Virus record (IMG/VR): IMGVR_UViG_3300042924_005166
Coordinates: 1-22,956 of that record
Origin: a virus
Reading direction: 5' to 3' (one strand)
Length of the DNA stretch: 22,956 nt
In this document: positions 1 through 13,368 of the stretch, one piece after another
Position numbering within the stretch: the first letter of the stretch is position 1
How the letters are laid out: each line of letters begins with the position of its first letter
Made by a program: the position numbers and the translations under genes
The notes under the pieces: model-generated
What the model saw: the letters and a program-made list of their open reading frames with translations, nothing else
The model's database searches: none
Told to the model about the DNA's origin: nothing

Positions 1-4167
<4,167 letters not shown>

Positions 4168-4168
<1 letters not shown>

Positions 4169-5067
4169 TGCTTATTGCTCAACATGGAATTTACAACGCT
4201 GTAGAAATCCCTTTTACCGCATCCTCATGGTCTCAACAGACCTCACCTTTTGGGTCAAGCAATATCAATGACCTTACACACAATGGAACTTTATTTGTTG
4301 CTGTTGGCAATGATGGAAAACTTGCTACATCAACAAATGCTACTTCTTGGACTCTAAGAACTTCTTCTTTTGGAATTACTGGAATCCAGTCTGTGGCATA
4401 TGTAAATAATATCCACTTGGCTGGAGGTAACTCTGGAAAGATTGCTTTTTCAACCAACGGGCTTGTTTGGACTCAAAGAACATCTCCTTTTGGAACAAGT
4501 GCAGTTTCTGGATTTGCCTACTCTTCAGGTGCTGGACTATATGTTGCAGTAGGAGCAGACGGAAAATTAGCAACATCTACTGACACAATAACTTGGACAC
4601 TGAGAAGTTCTTCATTTGGTACATCTTTTATTCAAGACATAACTGCTACAAACAGTTTATATGTGGCTGTCGGTAACTCAGGAAAACTAGCAACATCTAC
4701 AGATGGCCTAGTGTGGACTCAAAGAGTCTCATCTTTTGGTGCTTCAAATATCTATTCTGTAGTTCGTGGTGGTTCAGTTTATGTAGCAACGGGTCAGAAC
4801 GGAAAACTTGCAACTTCTGAGAACGGAACAGATTGGACTTTACAGACTTCTTCATTTGGAACATCAGATATTTTAGATGTTTCGTATAACTCAGATTCTT
4901 ATGTTGCCTGCGGTAACTCTGGAACACTTGCCACATCTTTTAATGGCTCTGGTTGGACCCAAAGAAGTTCTTCTTTTGGAACAACAAATATTAATGCAGT
5001 TGTAAAACTTGCTAATAGCGCAGTTGCTGTTGGTAATGCTGGAAAAATTGCGTTAGCGACGGCATAG
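4168..5067 (+). CDS. Seven-repeat beta-propeller-like tail protein
   Basis: Seven consecutive repeats of about 40 residues fill nearly the whole protein, each with the pattern WT.R.SSFG ... I..V ... YVA.GN.GKLATS. Seven such units predict a closed seven-bladed propeller, resembling the YCF48/sialidase/BNR-type repeat proteins often found as phage tail or fibre accessories. The start chosen is the ATG at 4168, whose A is the last base of the upstream TAA stop (TAATG) and gives a 299-residue protein; an in-frame ATG at 4138 would add ten residues and overlap the upstream gene by 31 bases. Neither has a strong ribosome site, so translational coupling is likely. No signal peptide or catalytic Asp-box is evident, so binding (sugar or protein) is more likely than sialidase activity. 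Position among fibre genes suggests a virion part; this is inference. Confidence 0.85.
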
Positions 5068-5074
5068 GAGAGAG

Positions 5075-5892
<818 letters not shown>

Positions 5893-5893
5893 T

Positions 5894-6220
5894 ATGGCTG
5901 CAATTGAACGTTTAGCAATTGTCAATCCTTCGGCTAATACCGCCAATGCTGCTTTCACAAGTGATAGCACTTTTCTTATTTCTGTTATTGCAACAAATAA
6001 ATCAAATACAGATAACGCTCTTATCTCTGTTTGGGTCTCACCTTTAGGTTCTGACACAGAAAGTGGTCGTGGCTATGTTGCCTACAACCTGCCACTTACT
6101 ATTTCTAATACTTATGAGACTATTCGCTTTCCTGTTATTAGCACAGATGTTATTCGTGTTCAGGCGAGCACTGCAAATGTTTCCTTCATAGTTGCTGGTA
6201 TTGACCAGTTAGATGTATAG
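5894..6220 (+). CDS. Small tail-associated protein (108 aa), unknown function
   Basis: ATG one base after the previous stop, with AGGAG six bases upstream (TTAGGAGTCTAATATG). The predicted protein is Ser/Thr/Asn-rich and beta-rich: FLISVIATNKS, then ALISVWVSP, then YNLPLTISNTYETIRFP and VIRVQASTANVSFIVAGID. This pattern (strands, a central ISVWV segment, and a final self-contained strand) resembles the small beta-sandwich proteins found next to fibres in many phage tail clusters, and it looks distantly like the framework of the following 194-residue protein. There are no Cys, signal peptide or membrane segment. Position in an unbroken run of tail genes suggests a minor virion component, such as a fibre collar or adaptor. 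Confidence 0.75.
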   Translation: MAAIERLAIVNPSANTANAAFTSDSTFLISVIATNKSNTDNALISVWVSPLGSDTESGRGYVAYNLPLTISNTYETIRFPVISTDVIRVQASTANVSFIVAGIDQLDV

Positions 6221-6231
6221 GGTAGGTAAAA

Positions 6232-6816
6232 ATGCCAGGATACGCTAGACAAACAAACACAGACACCAGTGGGATTCTTGCCACAACTACGGTGCGAAAT
6301 GTGGGAGATTCGGAGCAATTACTTTATACCGCTACAAAGAAGTCCGAAGTCACCGCAATTCAGGTAGCCAACCGTACAGGTGGGATTTTGCCTGTCTCTG
6401 TCTATGCTAAAAGAACAGTTACCGCATCAGTAAGCAATAAGGCCCTGACCTCTAACGTAGCAACTTTGACCACCTCCGCAGCCCACGGGCTTTTTGAGGG
6501 AGATAGCGTTGTAGTTTCTAGCGTAGATGCGACTTTCAATGGCACTTACACCATCACAGCAGTACCAACTCCTACTACTTTTAGATATGCCAAGACAGCA
6601 TCCAATGTTTCTGCTACCGCAGTAAGCCCTGTCGGAACTGTAACAAATTCAGCGGCAACTTTTTATCTAGTCAAAGACCTTAGAGTTGATAATGGAGGCA
6701 GAGCAAGCATCATCGACTACCCATTTTCAATAGTTGCATCTGACCGTTTATATGCTATTTCAGGAGTAGAAAACGCCTTTGATGTGATACTATCTATCCA
6801 GGAAGGTGTAGACTAA
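6232..6816 (+). CDS. Tail-associated protein carrying an inserted FCCH-like module
   Basis: Starts at ATG 6232 behind GGGTAGGT. The outer parts form one small tail protein: an N-terminal half (VGDSEQLLYTATKKSEVTAIQVANRTGG ends near LPVSVYAKR) and a C-terminal half (FYLVKDLRVDNGG ... DVILSIQEG). Between them, at about nucleotides 6436-6645, lies a module of about 70 residues (NKALTSNVATLTT ... VDATFNGTYTITAV ... SPVGT) that recurs three more times in the 1463-residue gene downstream. Similar segments in phage proteins are often matched to the E1 FCCH beta-barrel family; that family name is my best recollection and unverified. Without the insert, the protein would resemble the short tail accessory proteins seen next to fibres. 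It is probably a virion protein; function unknown. Confidence 0.8.
   Translation: MPGYARQTNTDTSGILATTTVRNVGDSEQLLYTATKKSEVTAIQVANRTGGILPVSVYAKRTVTASVSNKALTSNVATLTTSAAHGLFEGDSVVVSSVDATFNGTYTITAVPTPTTFRYAKTASNVSATAVSPVGTVTNSAATFYLVKDLRVDNGGRASIIDYPFSIVASDRLYAISGVENAFDVILSIQEGVD
6436..6645 (+). repeat. FCCH-like module, copy A (in 194-aa protein)
   Basis: Encodes NKALTSNVATLTT ... TYTITAV ... KTASNVSATAVSPVGT. Shares 17 exact bases, GTAAGCCCTGTCGGAAC, at 6622-6638 with copy C. Confidence 0.8.
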
Positions 6817-6817
6817 T

Positions 6818-7057
6818 ATGGCTGATGACGTTCCAAGCATTGACGACATTGCGAATAAGACCTTTTACGGTTTTAAGTACAATGTTGATACTGCTCGTTT
6901 AACTGTAGAAAAAATCAATGATGGAAGCCCAGTTCGTCTACCAAACGCTGAGTTTATAAGAGAAGATGATTATAAGCATTGGCTCTGGACTCGCAATACT
7001 TTAGGTTTTGATTGGAACTCAAACGAAAAAACTCGCCTACTGTTGGAGGTAGTGTAA
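6818..7057 (+). CDS. Small tail-region protein (79 aa), unknown function
   Basis: ATG one base after the previous stop, with AGGAAGGTG as ribosome site. The protein is charged (acidic N-terminus MADDVPSIDDIAN), with a central beta-type stretch (FYGFKYNVDTARLTVEKIND) and an aromatic C-terminal part (HWLWTRNTLGFDWN). No Cys, membrane segment or signal peptide. The run of Trp in the second half would suit a binding or assembly interface. It sits between the FCCH-carrying tail protein and the giant fibre with 1- to 2-base spacing, so it is surely co-transcribed with them. Chaperone, adaptor or minor virion protein are all possible; I do not recognise it. Confidence 0.75.
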   Translation: MADDVPSIDDIANKTFYGFKYNVDTARLTVEKINDGSPVRLPNAEFIREDDYKHWLWTRNTLGFDWNSNEKTRLLLEVV

Positions 7058-7058
7058 T

Positions 7059-10000
7059 ATGACACAGATTATCGATCTGGGAAAACTTCGCTTTTATTGG
7101 GCGGGAGAATATAACTCAGCAACCGTTTACGAAGTAAACGATATTGTCAAGTATGGCGGTAACGTCTACATCTACACCTACACACTAGCAGAAGCAGCAC
7201 ACACTCCAACAGACACTAACTACTGGGCACTGATGATTTCAGGCCTCAAGTTTGAGGGCGAATACGCAAACGGAACTACCTATCAGGTAGGAGACGGCGT
7301 TGCATACGGCGGTATTGTTTATATTGCTGTTGCTGACACAACTGGCAACCCTCCACCAAATGCTACATATTGGTCACAGTTTGCAGATGGTATTCAGTAC
7401 GAAGGAAGTTATTCAGGGGCTACTGCCTATCAGATGAATGACATTGTTACCTATGGTGGCAAGTCTTATATTGCTAAACAACTTTCAACAGGAAACGTAC
7501 CAACAAATGCTACCTACTGGGACATTCTTACAGAGGGTATCCGTGGTTTAGGAAACTACGCTAACGGCACAACATATCTTCCTGGCGATGTTGTTTCATA
7601 TGGTGGAAACGTCTACATTAACATTCTAACTAGCACTGGAAACATACCAACAAATGCCACTTACTGGAGCCTAATGAACTCTGGTATCAAATTTATTGGT
7701 GCCTATAGCGGTGGAACTGCATACAAAATTAATGAACTTGTTACCTATGGAGCAAAACTTTATGTTGCCAAGGGAGCAACAACTGGCAATCTGCCTACCG
7801 ATGGAACTTATTGGGATCTATTAGTAGATGGTATTAGCGCAGAAGGTGTCTACAACAATGCAACAGCATATGTTCCTGGAGATGTTGTAGCCTATGGCGC
7901 AAATCTTTACATTGCTATTGATGAATCAACTGGCAATCTTCCAACGAATGCTACTTATTGGAGTTTGTTTGTTGATTCAATCCAAAGCGTAGGAACTTAC
8001 GCTAGCGGAACAACATACTACATTGGCGATATCGTCAAGTATGGACCAAATCTTTATATCTGTAAATTACAATCAACTGGCAACGTTCCAACGAATGAAA
8101 CTTACTTCGATGAGTTTATTGAGTCAGTAGTAAATGCTGGAGCGTGGAGCGACTCAACAACTTATTATGCTGGTGACATCGTTGAATACGGTCCAAACCG
8201 CTACGTTGCTCTTCGTCTGACCATTAATGATGCTCCAGATGTATCAGCATCTGATTGGGAAATTTTTACTGAAGGTATAAACCTTCGTGGCGCATGGGCT
8301 ACATCAACTACTTACTACATCAACGATATTGTTGTTCGTGGTGGTTCAACTTATATTTGTTTACTAAGACACGCTTCTGGAACATTCCAAACAGATTTAG
8401 ACGCAAGCAAGTGGACTAAGTTTAATGGTGGAGTTCGCTGGCGTGGAGAGTGGGCTAGCAATACTGCTTATCTAAGAGATGACCTTGTCTACAACGGCGT
8501 AAGCACATACATTGCTACTGCTGACTTTACATCAGATGCTACTGATTTTGAAAATGACACCGATTGGGATTTGCTCTCACTTGGTGCTGACACACTACCT
8601 AACCAAGTAGGAAATGATGGCAAGTTCCTTTCAACAAATGGAACTAGTGCTGTCTGGGCTGATAGTGGAACTTTAGAGTCTCTAACTGTCAATGATGGTG
8701 TTGAGGTTTTTGGAGACATTCTTTCTCGTGGAGATGTTTCTATTTCATCTAGAGCAGTTAACGTTTCAACTAGAATTAAAACAAATAACGTAGCAACACT
8801 GACAACAGATGAAGCACACTTCTTTGATGCTAGCGACATTGTTGTTATAAGCGGTATGGGCTCTAATTTTGATGGAACTTTTCCTATTTCTACCGTACCA
8901 ACAGACACTACCTTTACTTACACAAAAGCAGGAGCAAACGTAGGCTCAGGTGCTGCTACTGCTGGAACAACAGCAACTGTAGTTGGTCGATTGCTTACTA
9001 CAGGAAGTGCTTCTATTGGAGCAGACCTAACAGTTGCAGATGATTTATATGTTGGAACTGGTGCTCAAACATTCGAGACCTCTGCTGGACTGACAGACAC
9101 AATTGCTGTTGGTGCTGGAAACACTAATGCGTTTGTTCAGTTATCAATCACTAACCTTAGTGATGGCACAGAGGCTTCAGCAGATTTTATTGCCTATGCT
9201 GACAACGGAGATAATGACTCTGGTTGGATTGATATGGGTATCACATCAAGCACATTTGATGCTGCAATCTTTGGAATTACAGGAAAGAATGATGGATACG
9301 TCTTCATGTCTGCTCCTGCCGCAACCGTATTTGATATTGACAACAAGGCTCTTACAAATAACGTAGCAACCTTAACAACTAGCGAAACTCATAGTTTTGA
9401 AGTTGGAGATGTTGTAAGAATTGCAGATGTAGATGCCACATTCAACGGTGACTACACAATTACTGGAGCAACTAGCAATACATTTACCTACGCTAAGACT
9501 GCTTCAAACGTGACAAGCGCTGCGGTAAGCCCTGTCGGAACAGCATCACGCTATACAGGTGAAGGTAACTTGGTATTGGCAACTGATGCAAACGGCTCTG
9601 CTAACAAGATTATTTTTGCAGCAGGTGGTTTGGAATCTGGTAATGAGCAGATGAGCATTACTCCTGATACTAACGTTCACATTGAAATTGCTACAGCCTC
9701 AACAAATGCTACAACTGGTGCTTTGACTGTTGTGGGTGGTATTGGCAGCAACGGTGACGTCTCAATCAACGGAACCTTCCGCTCTGAAGACCCAATCTTT
9801 ATTGGAACTGGCGCTGAAGACTTTGAGACAAACGGAACGCTGACAGCAGCAATGATGGTTATTAATAACTCTGATAACACTGCTTCAAGTTCATTCTCTC
9901 AGATTGCTTTCCGCAATGCTGATGCAACATCTTCAACCGACATGATTGTCTATATGGACAATGGAAATGATACCTATGGCTGGATGGGAATGGGTATCGC

Positions 10001-11450
10001 AGGTTCTGAGTTTGACGATGCCACATACGGAATCACAGCACCTGGAGATGGGTACATCTTCCATAACGCAATCAACGCCGCCTACACAGGAAATATGGTG
10101 TTTGCTACTGGTGGCGAAGGTTCAGAAAATAAAATTATTTTTGCAGCAGGTGGTTTTGACTCTGGTCTAACCCAGATGGAAATTACACCTGGTGTCAACG
10201 TACACCTAGAAATTGATACACCTTCAACTAGCCCAACAACTGGTGCGTTTACCGTTGTTGGTGGCGTAGGTATTCAAGGAGACTTGAATATTCAAGGAAA
10301 TGTTGACATCGAAGGAACTATCGTATTTGGTGGTGCTGGAACAACTGTAGAAACAGCAAACCTTTCAGTTTCTGACCCATTCATCTTCGTAGGTGCTGGA
10401 AACCCAGCAGATATTCTTGACCTTGGCTTCTTGGCTGAGCGCTCAATCACAGTATCTGCAATCACAGAAACAGTTACAAACAAGGCTCTTACAAATAACG
10501 TAGCAACAATTACAACTACTGGCTCACACACATACCGTGTTGGAGACCGAGTTGTAGTTGCTAGCGTTGACGCTACATTTGATGGAACATACCCAATTAC
10601 TGCGGTAACTTCAAACACCTTTTCATACGCTAAGACAGCAGCAAACGTTGCTTCTCAGGCTGATACTGGTACAACAAGTGTTGAAAAGCGTCGTGTCTAT
10701 GACGGTCTTGTTCGTGATACTACAGATAACGTAGTCAAGTTCTTCCAGAACCTTGTAGTAAAGCCAACCTCAACAGTTGACTTTGCTGAGGCTGGAATTA
10801 CTTATACAGACATCAAGACTGGTGGAATTGCTGCTGAAGAAATTACTGCAACTGGCAACCTAACAATTGCTACAGATAAGTTAGTTGTAAACGCATCAAG
10901 TGGTGCTGTAACTATGGCTAACACATTGGCTGTAACTCAAGCAACAACTCTTACTGGTGGCTTTGTCTCTAACGCGGCTTCAAACGTAAATGCTTCTCTA
11001 GATGTATCTGGAACAGCGACATTTGCTGGAGACGTTGTTATTACTGGTCGTCTTGATGTTCAAGAGATTCGTGAATATGTCATTGACCGAAACATTGCAA
11101 CAGTTGCAGCAAACGTATTTACTGCTGACTACAGCATAGGAAATATTTTCTACATCAATACTGCTCCTACTGCTAACTTCACTGTAAACCTGACAAACGC
11201 TCCAACAGATAATGGAAGAACAATATCAATTACCTTGGTAACTACACAAGGATCAACTGGATACATACCAAACGCATTCCAAGTTGCTGGTACTCAAACA
11301 TCTGGTGGAACAAACGGCATCAAATGGGTTGGAGCCGCTGCTCCTACACCAACAAGCAGTGCTGGAAGAATTGACTTGTTCAACTTTACGTTGATTAGAA
11401 GAGGTTCTGCTTGGGAAACGCTAGGATCTTCTGTACTAAACTTTGGATAA
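7059..11450 (+). CDS. Giant tail fibre with ten CBM5/12-like repeats and FCCH-like modules
   Basis: 1463 residues, starting at an ATG behind GGAGG. Residues about 12-511 are ten units of 49-52 residues with the chitin-binding (CBM5/12) signature: G.Y...T.Y..GD.V.YGG..Y.A...STGN.PTNATYW. Residues about 512-560 are a linker (LESLTVNDGVEVFGDILSRGD). The rest alternates beta-rich fibre domains of a type common in T4-like phage fibres (GTGAQTFET at about 670, GTGAEDFET at about 915, GNLVLATD, NKIIFAAGG, TTGALTVVGGIG) with three copies of the FCCH-like module. The C-terminus (about 1360-1463: NIFYINTAPTANFTVNL ... SAWETLGSS) is a typical fibre-tip domain. It is probably a long adhesion fibre whose repeats can contact surface polysaccharide. 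No signal peptide or catalytic motif is visible. Length and repeat number suggest that expansion and contraction have shaped it. Confidence 0.92.
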   Translation: MTQIIDLGKLRFYWAGEYNSATVYEVNDIVKYGGNVYIYTYTLAEAAHTPTDTNYWALMISGLKFEGEYANGTTYQVGDGVAYGGIVYIAVADTTGNPPPNATYWSQFADGIQYEGSYSGATAYQMNDIVTYGGKSYIAKQLSTGNVPTNATYWDILTEGIRGLGNYANGTTYLPGDVVSYGGNVYINILTSTGNIPTNATYWSLMNSGIKFIGAYSGGTAYKINELVTYGAKLYVAKGATTGNLPTDGTYWDLLVDGISAEGVYNNATAYVPGDVVAYGANLYIAIDESTGNLPTNATYWSLFVDSIQSVGTYASGTTYYIGDIVKYGPNLYICKLQSTGNVPTNETYFDEFIESVVNAGAWSDSTTYYAGDIVEYGPNRYVALRLTINDAPDVSASDWEIFTEGINLRGAWATSTTYYINDIVVRGGSTYICLLRHASGTFQTDLDASKWTKFNGGVRWRGEWASNTAYLRDDLVYNGVSTYIATADFTSDATDFENDTDWDLLSLGADTLPNQVGNDGKFLSTNGTSAVWADSGTLESLTVNDGVEVFGDILSRGDVSISSRAVNVSTRIKTNNVATLTTDEAHFFDASDIVVISGMGSNFDGTFPISTVPTDTTFTYTKAGANVGSGAATAGTTATVVGRLLTTGSASIGADLTVADDLYVGTGAQTFETSAGLTDTIAVGAGNTNAFVQLSITNLSDGTEASADFIAYADNGDNDSGWIDMGITSSTFDAAIFGITGKNDGYVFMSAPAATVFDIDNKALTNNVATLTTSETHSFEVGDVVRIADVDATFNGDYTITGATSNTFTYAKTASNVTSAAVSPVGTASRYTGEGNLVLATDANGSANKIIFAAGGLESGNEQMSITPDTNVHIEIATASTNATTGALTVVGGIGSNGDVSINGTFRSEDPIFIGTGAEDFETNGTLTAAMMVINNSDNTASSSFSQIAFRNADATSSTDMIVYMDNGNDTYGWMGMGIAGSEFDDATYGITAPGDGYIFHNAINAAYTGNMVFATGGEGSENKIIFAAGGFDSGLTQMEITPGVNVHLEIDTPSTSPTTGAFTVVGGVGIQGDLNIQGNVDIEGTIVFGGAGTTVETANLSVSDPFIFVGAGNPADILDLGFLAERSITVSAITETVTNKALTNNVATITTTGSHTYRVGDRVVVASVDATFDGTYPITAVTSNTFSYAKTAANVASQADTGTTSVEKRRVYDGLVRDTTDNVVKFFQNLVVKPTSTVDFAEAGITYTDIKTGGIAAEEITATGNLTIATDKLVVNASSGAVTMANTLAVTQATTLTGGFVSNAASNVNASLDVSGTATFAGDVVITGRLDVQEIREYVIDRNIATVAANVFTADYSIGNIFYINTAPTANFTVNLTNAPTDNGRTISITLVTTQGSTGYIPNAFQVAGTQTSGGTNGIKWVGAAAPTPTSSAGRIDLFNFTLIRRGSAWETLGSSVLNFG
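7092..8591 (+). repeat. Ten tandem CBM5/12-like repeats (147-156 bases each)
   Basis: Residues 12-511 of the giant fibre. Units 2-7 are exactly 49 residues; units 1, 9 and 10 are 52 and unit 8 is 50. Conserved GD.V.YG and NATYW positions; the last three units have diverged (the PTNATYW end is lost). Confidence 0.9.
8775..8975 (+). repeat. FCCH-like module, copy B (in giant fibre)
   Basis: Encodes TNNVATLTTDEAHFF ... NFDGTFPISTVPTDTTFTY. The most diverged copy; its N-terminal NKAL signature is replaced by RIKT. Confidence 0.72.
9342..9545 (+). repeat. FCCH-like module, copy C (in giant fibre)
   Basis: Opens with 29 bases (9342-9370) identical to copy D and closes with 17 bases (9525-9541) identical to copy A. 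It interrupts a domain whose second copy, at about 10080, is continuous. Confidence 0.82.
10479..10672 (+). repeat. FCCH-like module, copy D (in giant fibre)
   Basis: Opens with 29 bases identical to copy C (10479-10507); encodes TITTTGSHTYRVGDRVVVASVDATFDGTYPITAV. It sits between a SITVSAITETVT stretch and KRRVYDGLVRDTTDN. Confidence 0.8.
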
Positions 11451-11474
11451 CCTACCTAGGAGTTAAAACAAAAA

Positions 11475-12509
11475 ATGCCATTTTTCAGTATCAGACCTCA
11501 GTCAACGTTTAGTGTTCGCTCTAGACGTATTATTGCGCTGACTTTTTTAACTCGTCAGGTCATCACTACTGGATATGTTGCTGCTGGATACAAAGATGGT
11601 ATTGCGTGGAGAAATGTAAATAAAAACAACCATGCTACAGATGTCTGTACTAACCTAGGAGACCTGCTTCAAGAGGCTGCTAACTATACCTCAGGTGCTC
11701 ATAATAGAGACAATGCCTTTATGTGGGGAACTGCTGGTACAGGATCTGGTGGTGTAGGTGCATTTACATCAACTTCTTGTTGGAATATGCGCAATGACAC
11801 AACTCTTACAAAAACTTCTCAGATGAATACTGCTCAAACAGTAGGAGACTCTGCAACAATTATTAATTATGACGCTAACGGAACTGGTACTTTTTCATAT
11901 CAAACTGGTAATCAAGGTGCTTCTGTTTATCAAAAATTTAACTTAACTACTCAGCAACATCAATCGACTATAGGTACTTCTTTCACTCAGGGTGGCACTG
12001 GTGCGGGTGCTCACTTTAGTGAATTGTTTGGGTATTTTTGGGGAGACACTCCTAGCACTGATAAAAGAAAATTTGTTTTTGCTACAGAGACAGAGAGTAC
12101 TCCTTCACCAAATATTGGCCATCATGGACAACAAAAAGGTCTGATGAGTAAAGTAGGTAAAGGCTATGCTGGAAATGAAGGTTCCTATGGCGAAGGAAAC
12201 AATTTTAGAATTACTGACTATGCTACTGAAACATTAAGTGGAACCTCCGCTAAGCCTCTTGCAAATCATGGAGAAGAAAACTTCCTTTGTGGGCAAGATA
12301 AAGGGTATGCTCTAGGTGTATACGAAAACCCTGGACCAGGCCAAACTAATAACTCATACAAAATTCAATATGCTACTAACGTCGGCACTAATTTAGGCAC
12401 AGCGGGGCAGCCATCAGGAACAGCCTCTGGAACAGGTGCAAGTGGAACTTGCTGCCCATCAGGTCTCATTGGTGGACGTTCTTCAGGGCACGGTTATTGG
12501 AGAGACTAG
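11475..12509 (+). CDS. Virion structural protein, probable tail or fibre component (344 aa)
   Basis: ATG 11475 follows AGGAG with a long A-rich spacer (about 14 bases), so initiation may be weak or use a nearer A-rich site. The N-terminus (FFSIRPQSTFSVRSRR, then IIALTFLTRQVITTGYVAAGYKDG) looks like a connector; the middle is rich in Gly, Ser, Thr, Asn and aromatics with WRNVNKNNHATDVCTNLGDLL and NNFRITDYATETLSGTS; the C-terminus is Gly/Ser-rich with a CC pair (GTCCPSG). Proteins with a WRNVNK...T.LGDLL motif occur among structural proteins of T4-like phages of cyanobacteria and other aquatic bacteria; this match is from memory and unverified. It closes the tail block: after it comes a 73-base gap. 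No transmembrane helix or enzymatic motif seen. Confidence 0.75.
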   Translation: MPFFSIRPQSTFSVRSRRIIALTFLTRQVITTGYVAAGYKDGIAWRNVNKNNHATDVCTNLGDLLQEAANYTSGAHNRDNAFMWGTAGTGSGGVGAFTSTSCWNMRNDTTLTKTSQMNTAQTVGDSATIINYDANGTGTFSYQTGNQGASVYQKFNLTTQQHQSTIGTSFTQGGTGAGAHFSELFGYFWGDTPSTDKRKFVFATETESTPSPNIGHHGQQKGLMSKVGKGYAGNEGSYGEGNNFRITDYATETLSGTSAKPLANHGEENFLCGQDKGYALGVYENPGPGQTNNSYKIQYATNVGTNLGTAGQPSGTASGTGASGTCCPSGLIGGRSSGHGYWRD

Positions 12510-12582
12510 CGTTTTGTAGTAATAAAATAAAACAGTAGTAGTGCTAGACTACAGACACAAATGACAAAAGAAAGTAGTAAAA
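12510..12582. other. Intergenic gap with a small hairpin-forming inverted repeat
   Basis: AT-rich 73-base spacer between the last tail gene and the next gene group. It contains a small perfect inverted repeat, GTAGT-gctag-ACTAC, at 12538-12552 (5-base arms, 5-base spacer). No U-run follows, so it is not a convincing terminator; an operator or a weak processing hairpin is possible. I see no convincing -35/-10 pair. Ribosome site for the next gene is AAGAAAG, weak. Confidence 0.3.
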
Positions 12583-13368
12583 ATGACTAATAATGAAATT
12601 ACCCCGCTTCCAATGCCGCTTACTGATGTTTCTAATCTGACAGAAACACAGAGGGACCTTCTTCATCTATCACTACAAACTGACCATGGAACTCCTATGT
12701 TCAAAATCCGTCATTTTGTTGGTGATGCTCAAATCACAAGATATGCAAAATATAAGCAACTACTGCTTGAACTTCGGGCAAGAGAAGAAGTAATTGAACA
12801 AACTCTAGTCCAACTTGAAAAAAACAAAGCCCACGTTGAAGAGGTAAAAGAGCGTTTGCTTACCACCGAAAGTGAAGCAACTAAAAAATCTCTTATGTGG
12901 GATTTAACTAGTCATATCAATGATATTGCTAAAACAGAGAGACGCTTAAAAATGGCTTATACAGAACGAGGCCATTTTCTTACAGCGCTTGAAGAGATGT
13001 ATCACACTGGGGAAGCATATCTAGAGGATGGAACAGACCTAAAACTTTCTTTAAGTGACCCAGAGTTGGCAGAAAGACTAGAAGCAGAGCATTGGGTCTA
13101 TCGACTAGGAAAACAAGCAGCGCTAGATTTAATTGCTTATGGTCATATTGGAACTGGAAATTTAGAAGCAATCACAATGCTTGATGAAGAGGCAGCAGCA
13201 AAGACTTTGGAAATTGCTATGACCTACTCTCATAGTATGAAAAAAGCGCTGGGAACTATGGAGCAAACAATTATTGAAGCAATAGAGTCTGGCAATATTG
13301 GCACTACTTCAATTAAAATTGAAAATCAAAAACTTTCAAAACACTTAGAGATTGAATCAAATGAATGA
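12583..13368 (+). CDS. Coiled-coil protein, unknown function (261 aa)
   Basis: ATG 12583 follows a weak purine-rich stretch. N-terminal 50 residues are mixed (PLPMPLTDVSNLTETQRDLL); residues about 55-150 are long helix with high Glu/Lys/Leu content (LRAREEVIEQTLVQLEKNK ... VKERLL) and probable coiled coil; the C-terminal half is also helical (AAAKTLEIAMTYSHSMKKAL, ETM). No Cys, membrane segment or nucleotide-binding motif seen. It begins a new operon-like run after a 73-base gap and its stop codon overlaps the start of the next gene by 8 bases. Tail assembly chaperone, internal virion protein or regulatory partner are all possible. I do not recognise the family. Confidence 0.7.
   Translation: MTNNEITPLPMPLTDVSNLTETQRDLLHLSLQTDHGTPMFKIRHFVGDAQITRYAKYKQLLLELRAREEVIEQTLVQLEKNKAHVEEVKERLLTTESEATKKSLMWDLTSHINDIAKTERRLKMAYTERGHFLTALEEMYHTGEAYLEDGTDLKLSLSDPELAERLEAEHWVYRLGKQAALDLIAYGHIGTGNLEAITMLDEEAAAKTLEIAMTYSHSMKKALGTMEQTIIEAIESGNIGTTSIKIENQKLSKHLEIESNE

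Noticed and set aside
8489-8908. Long open frame (139 codons) opposite the giant fibre
   Set aside because: It lies wholly inside a well-supported coding region with clear domain structure on the other strand, and has no ribosome site or recognisable motif.
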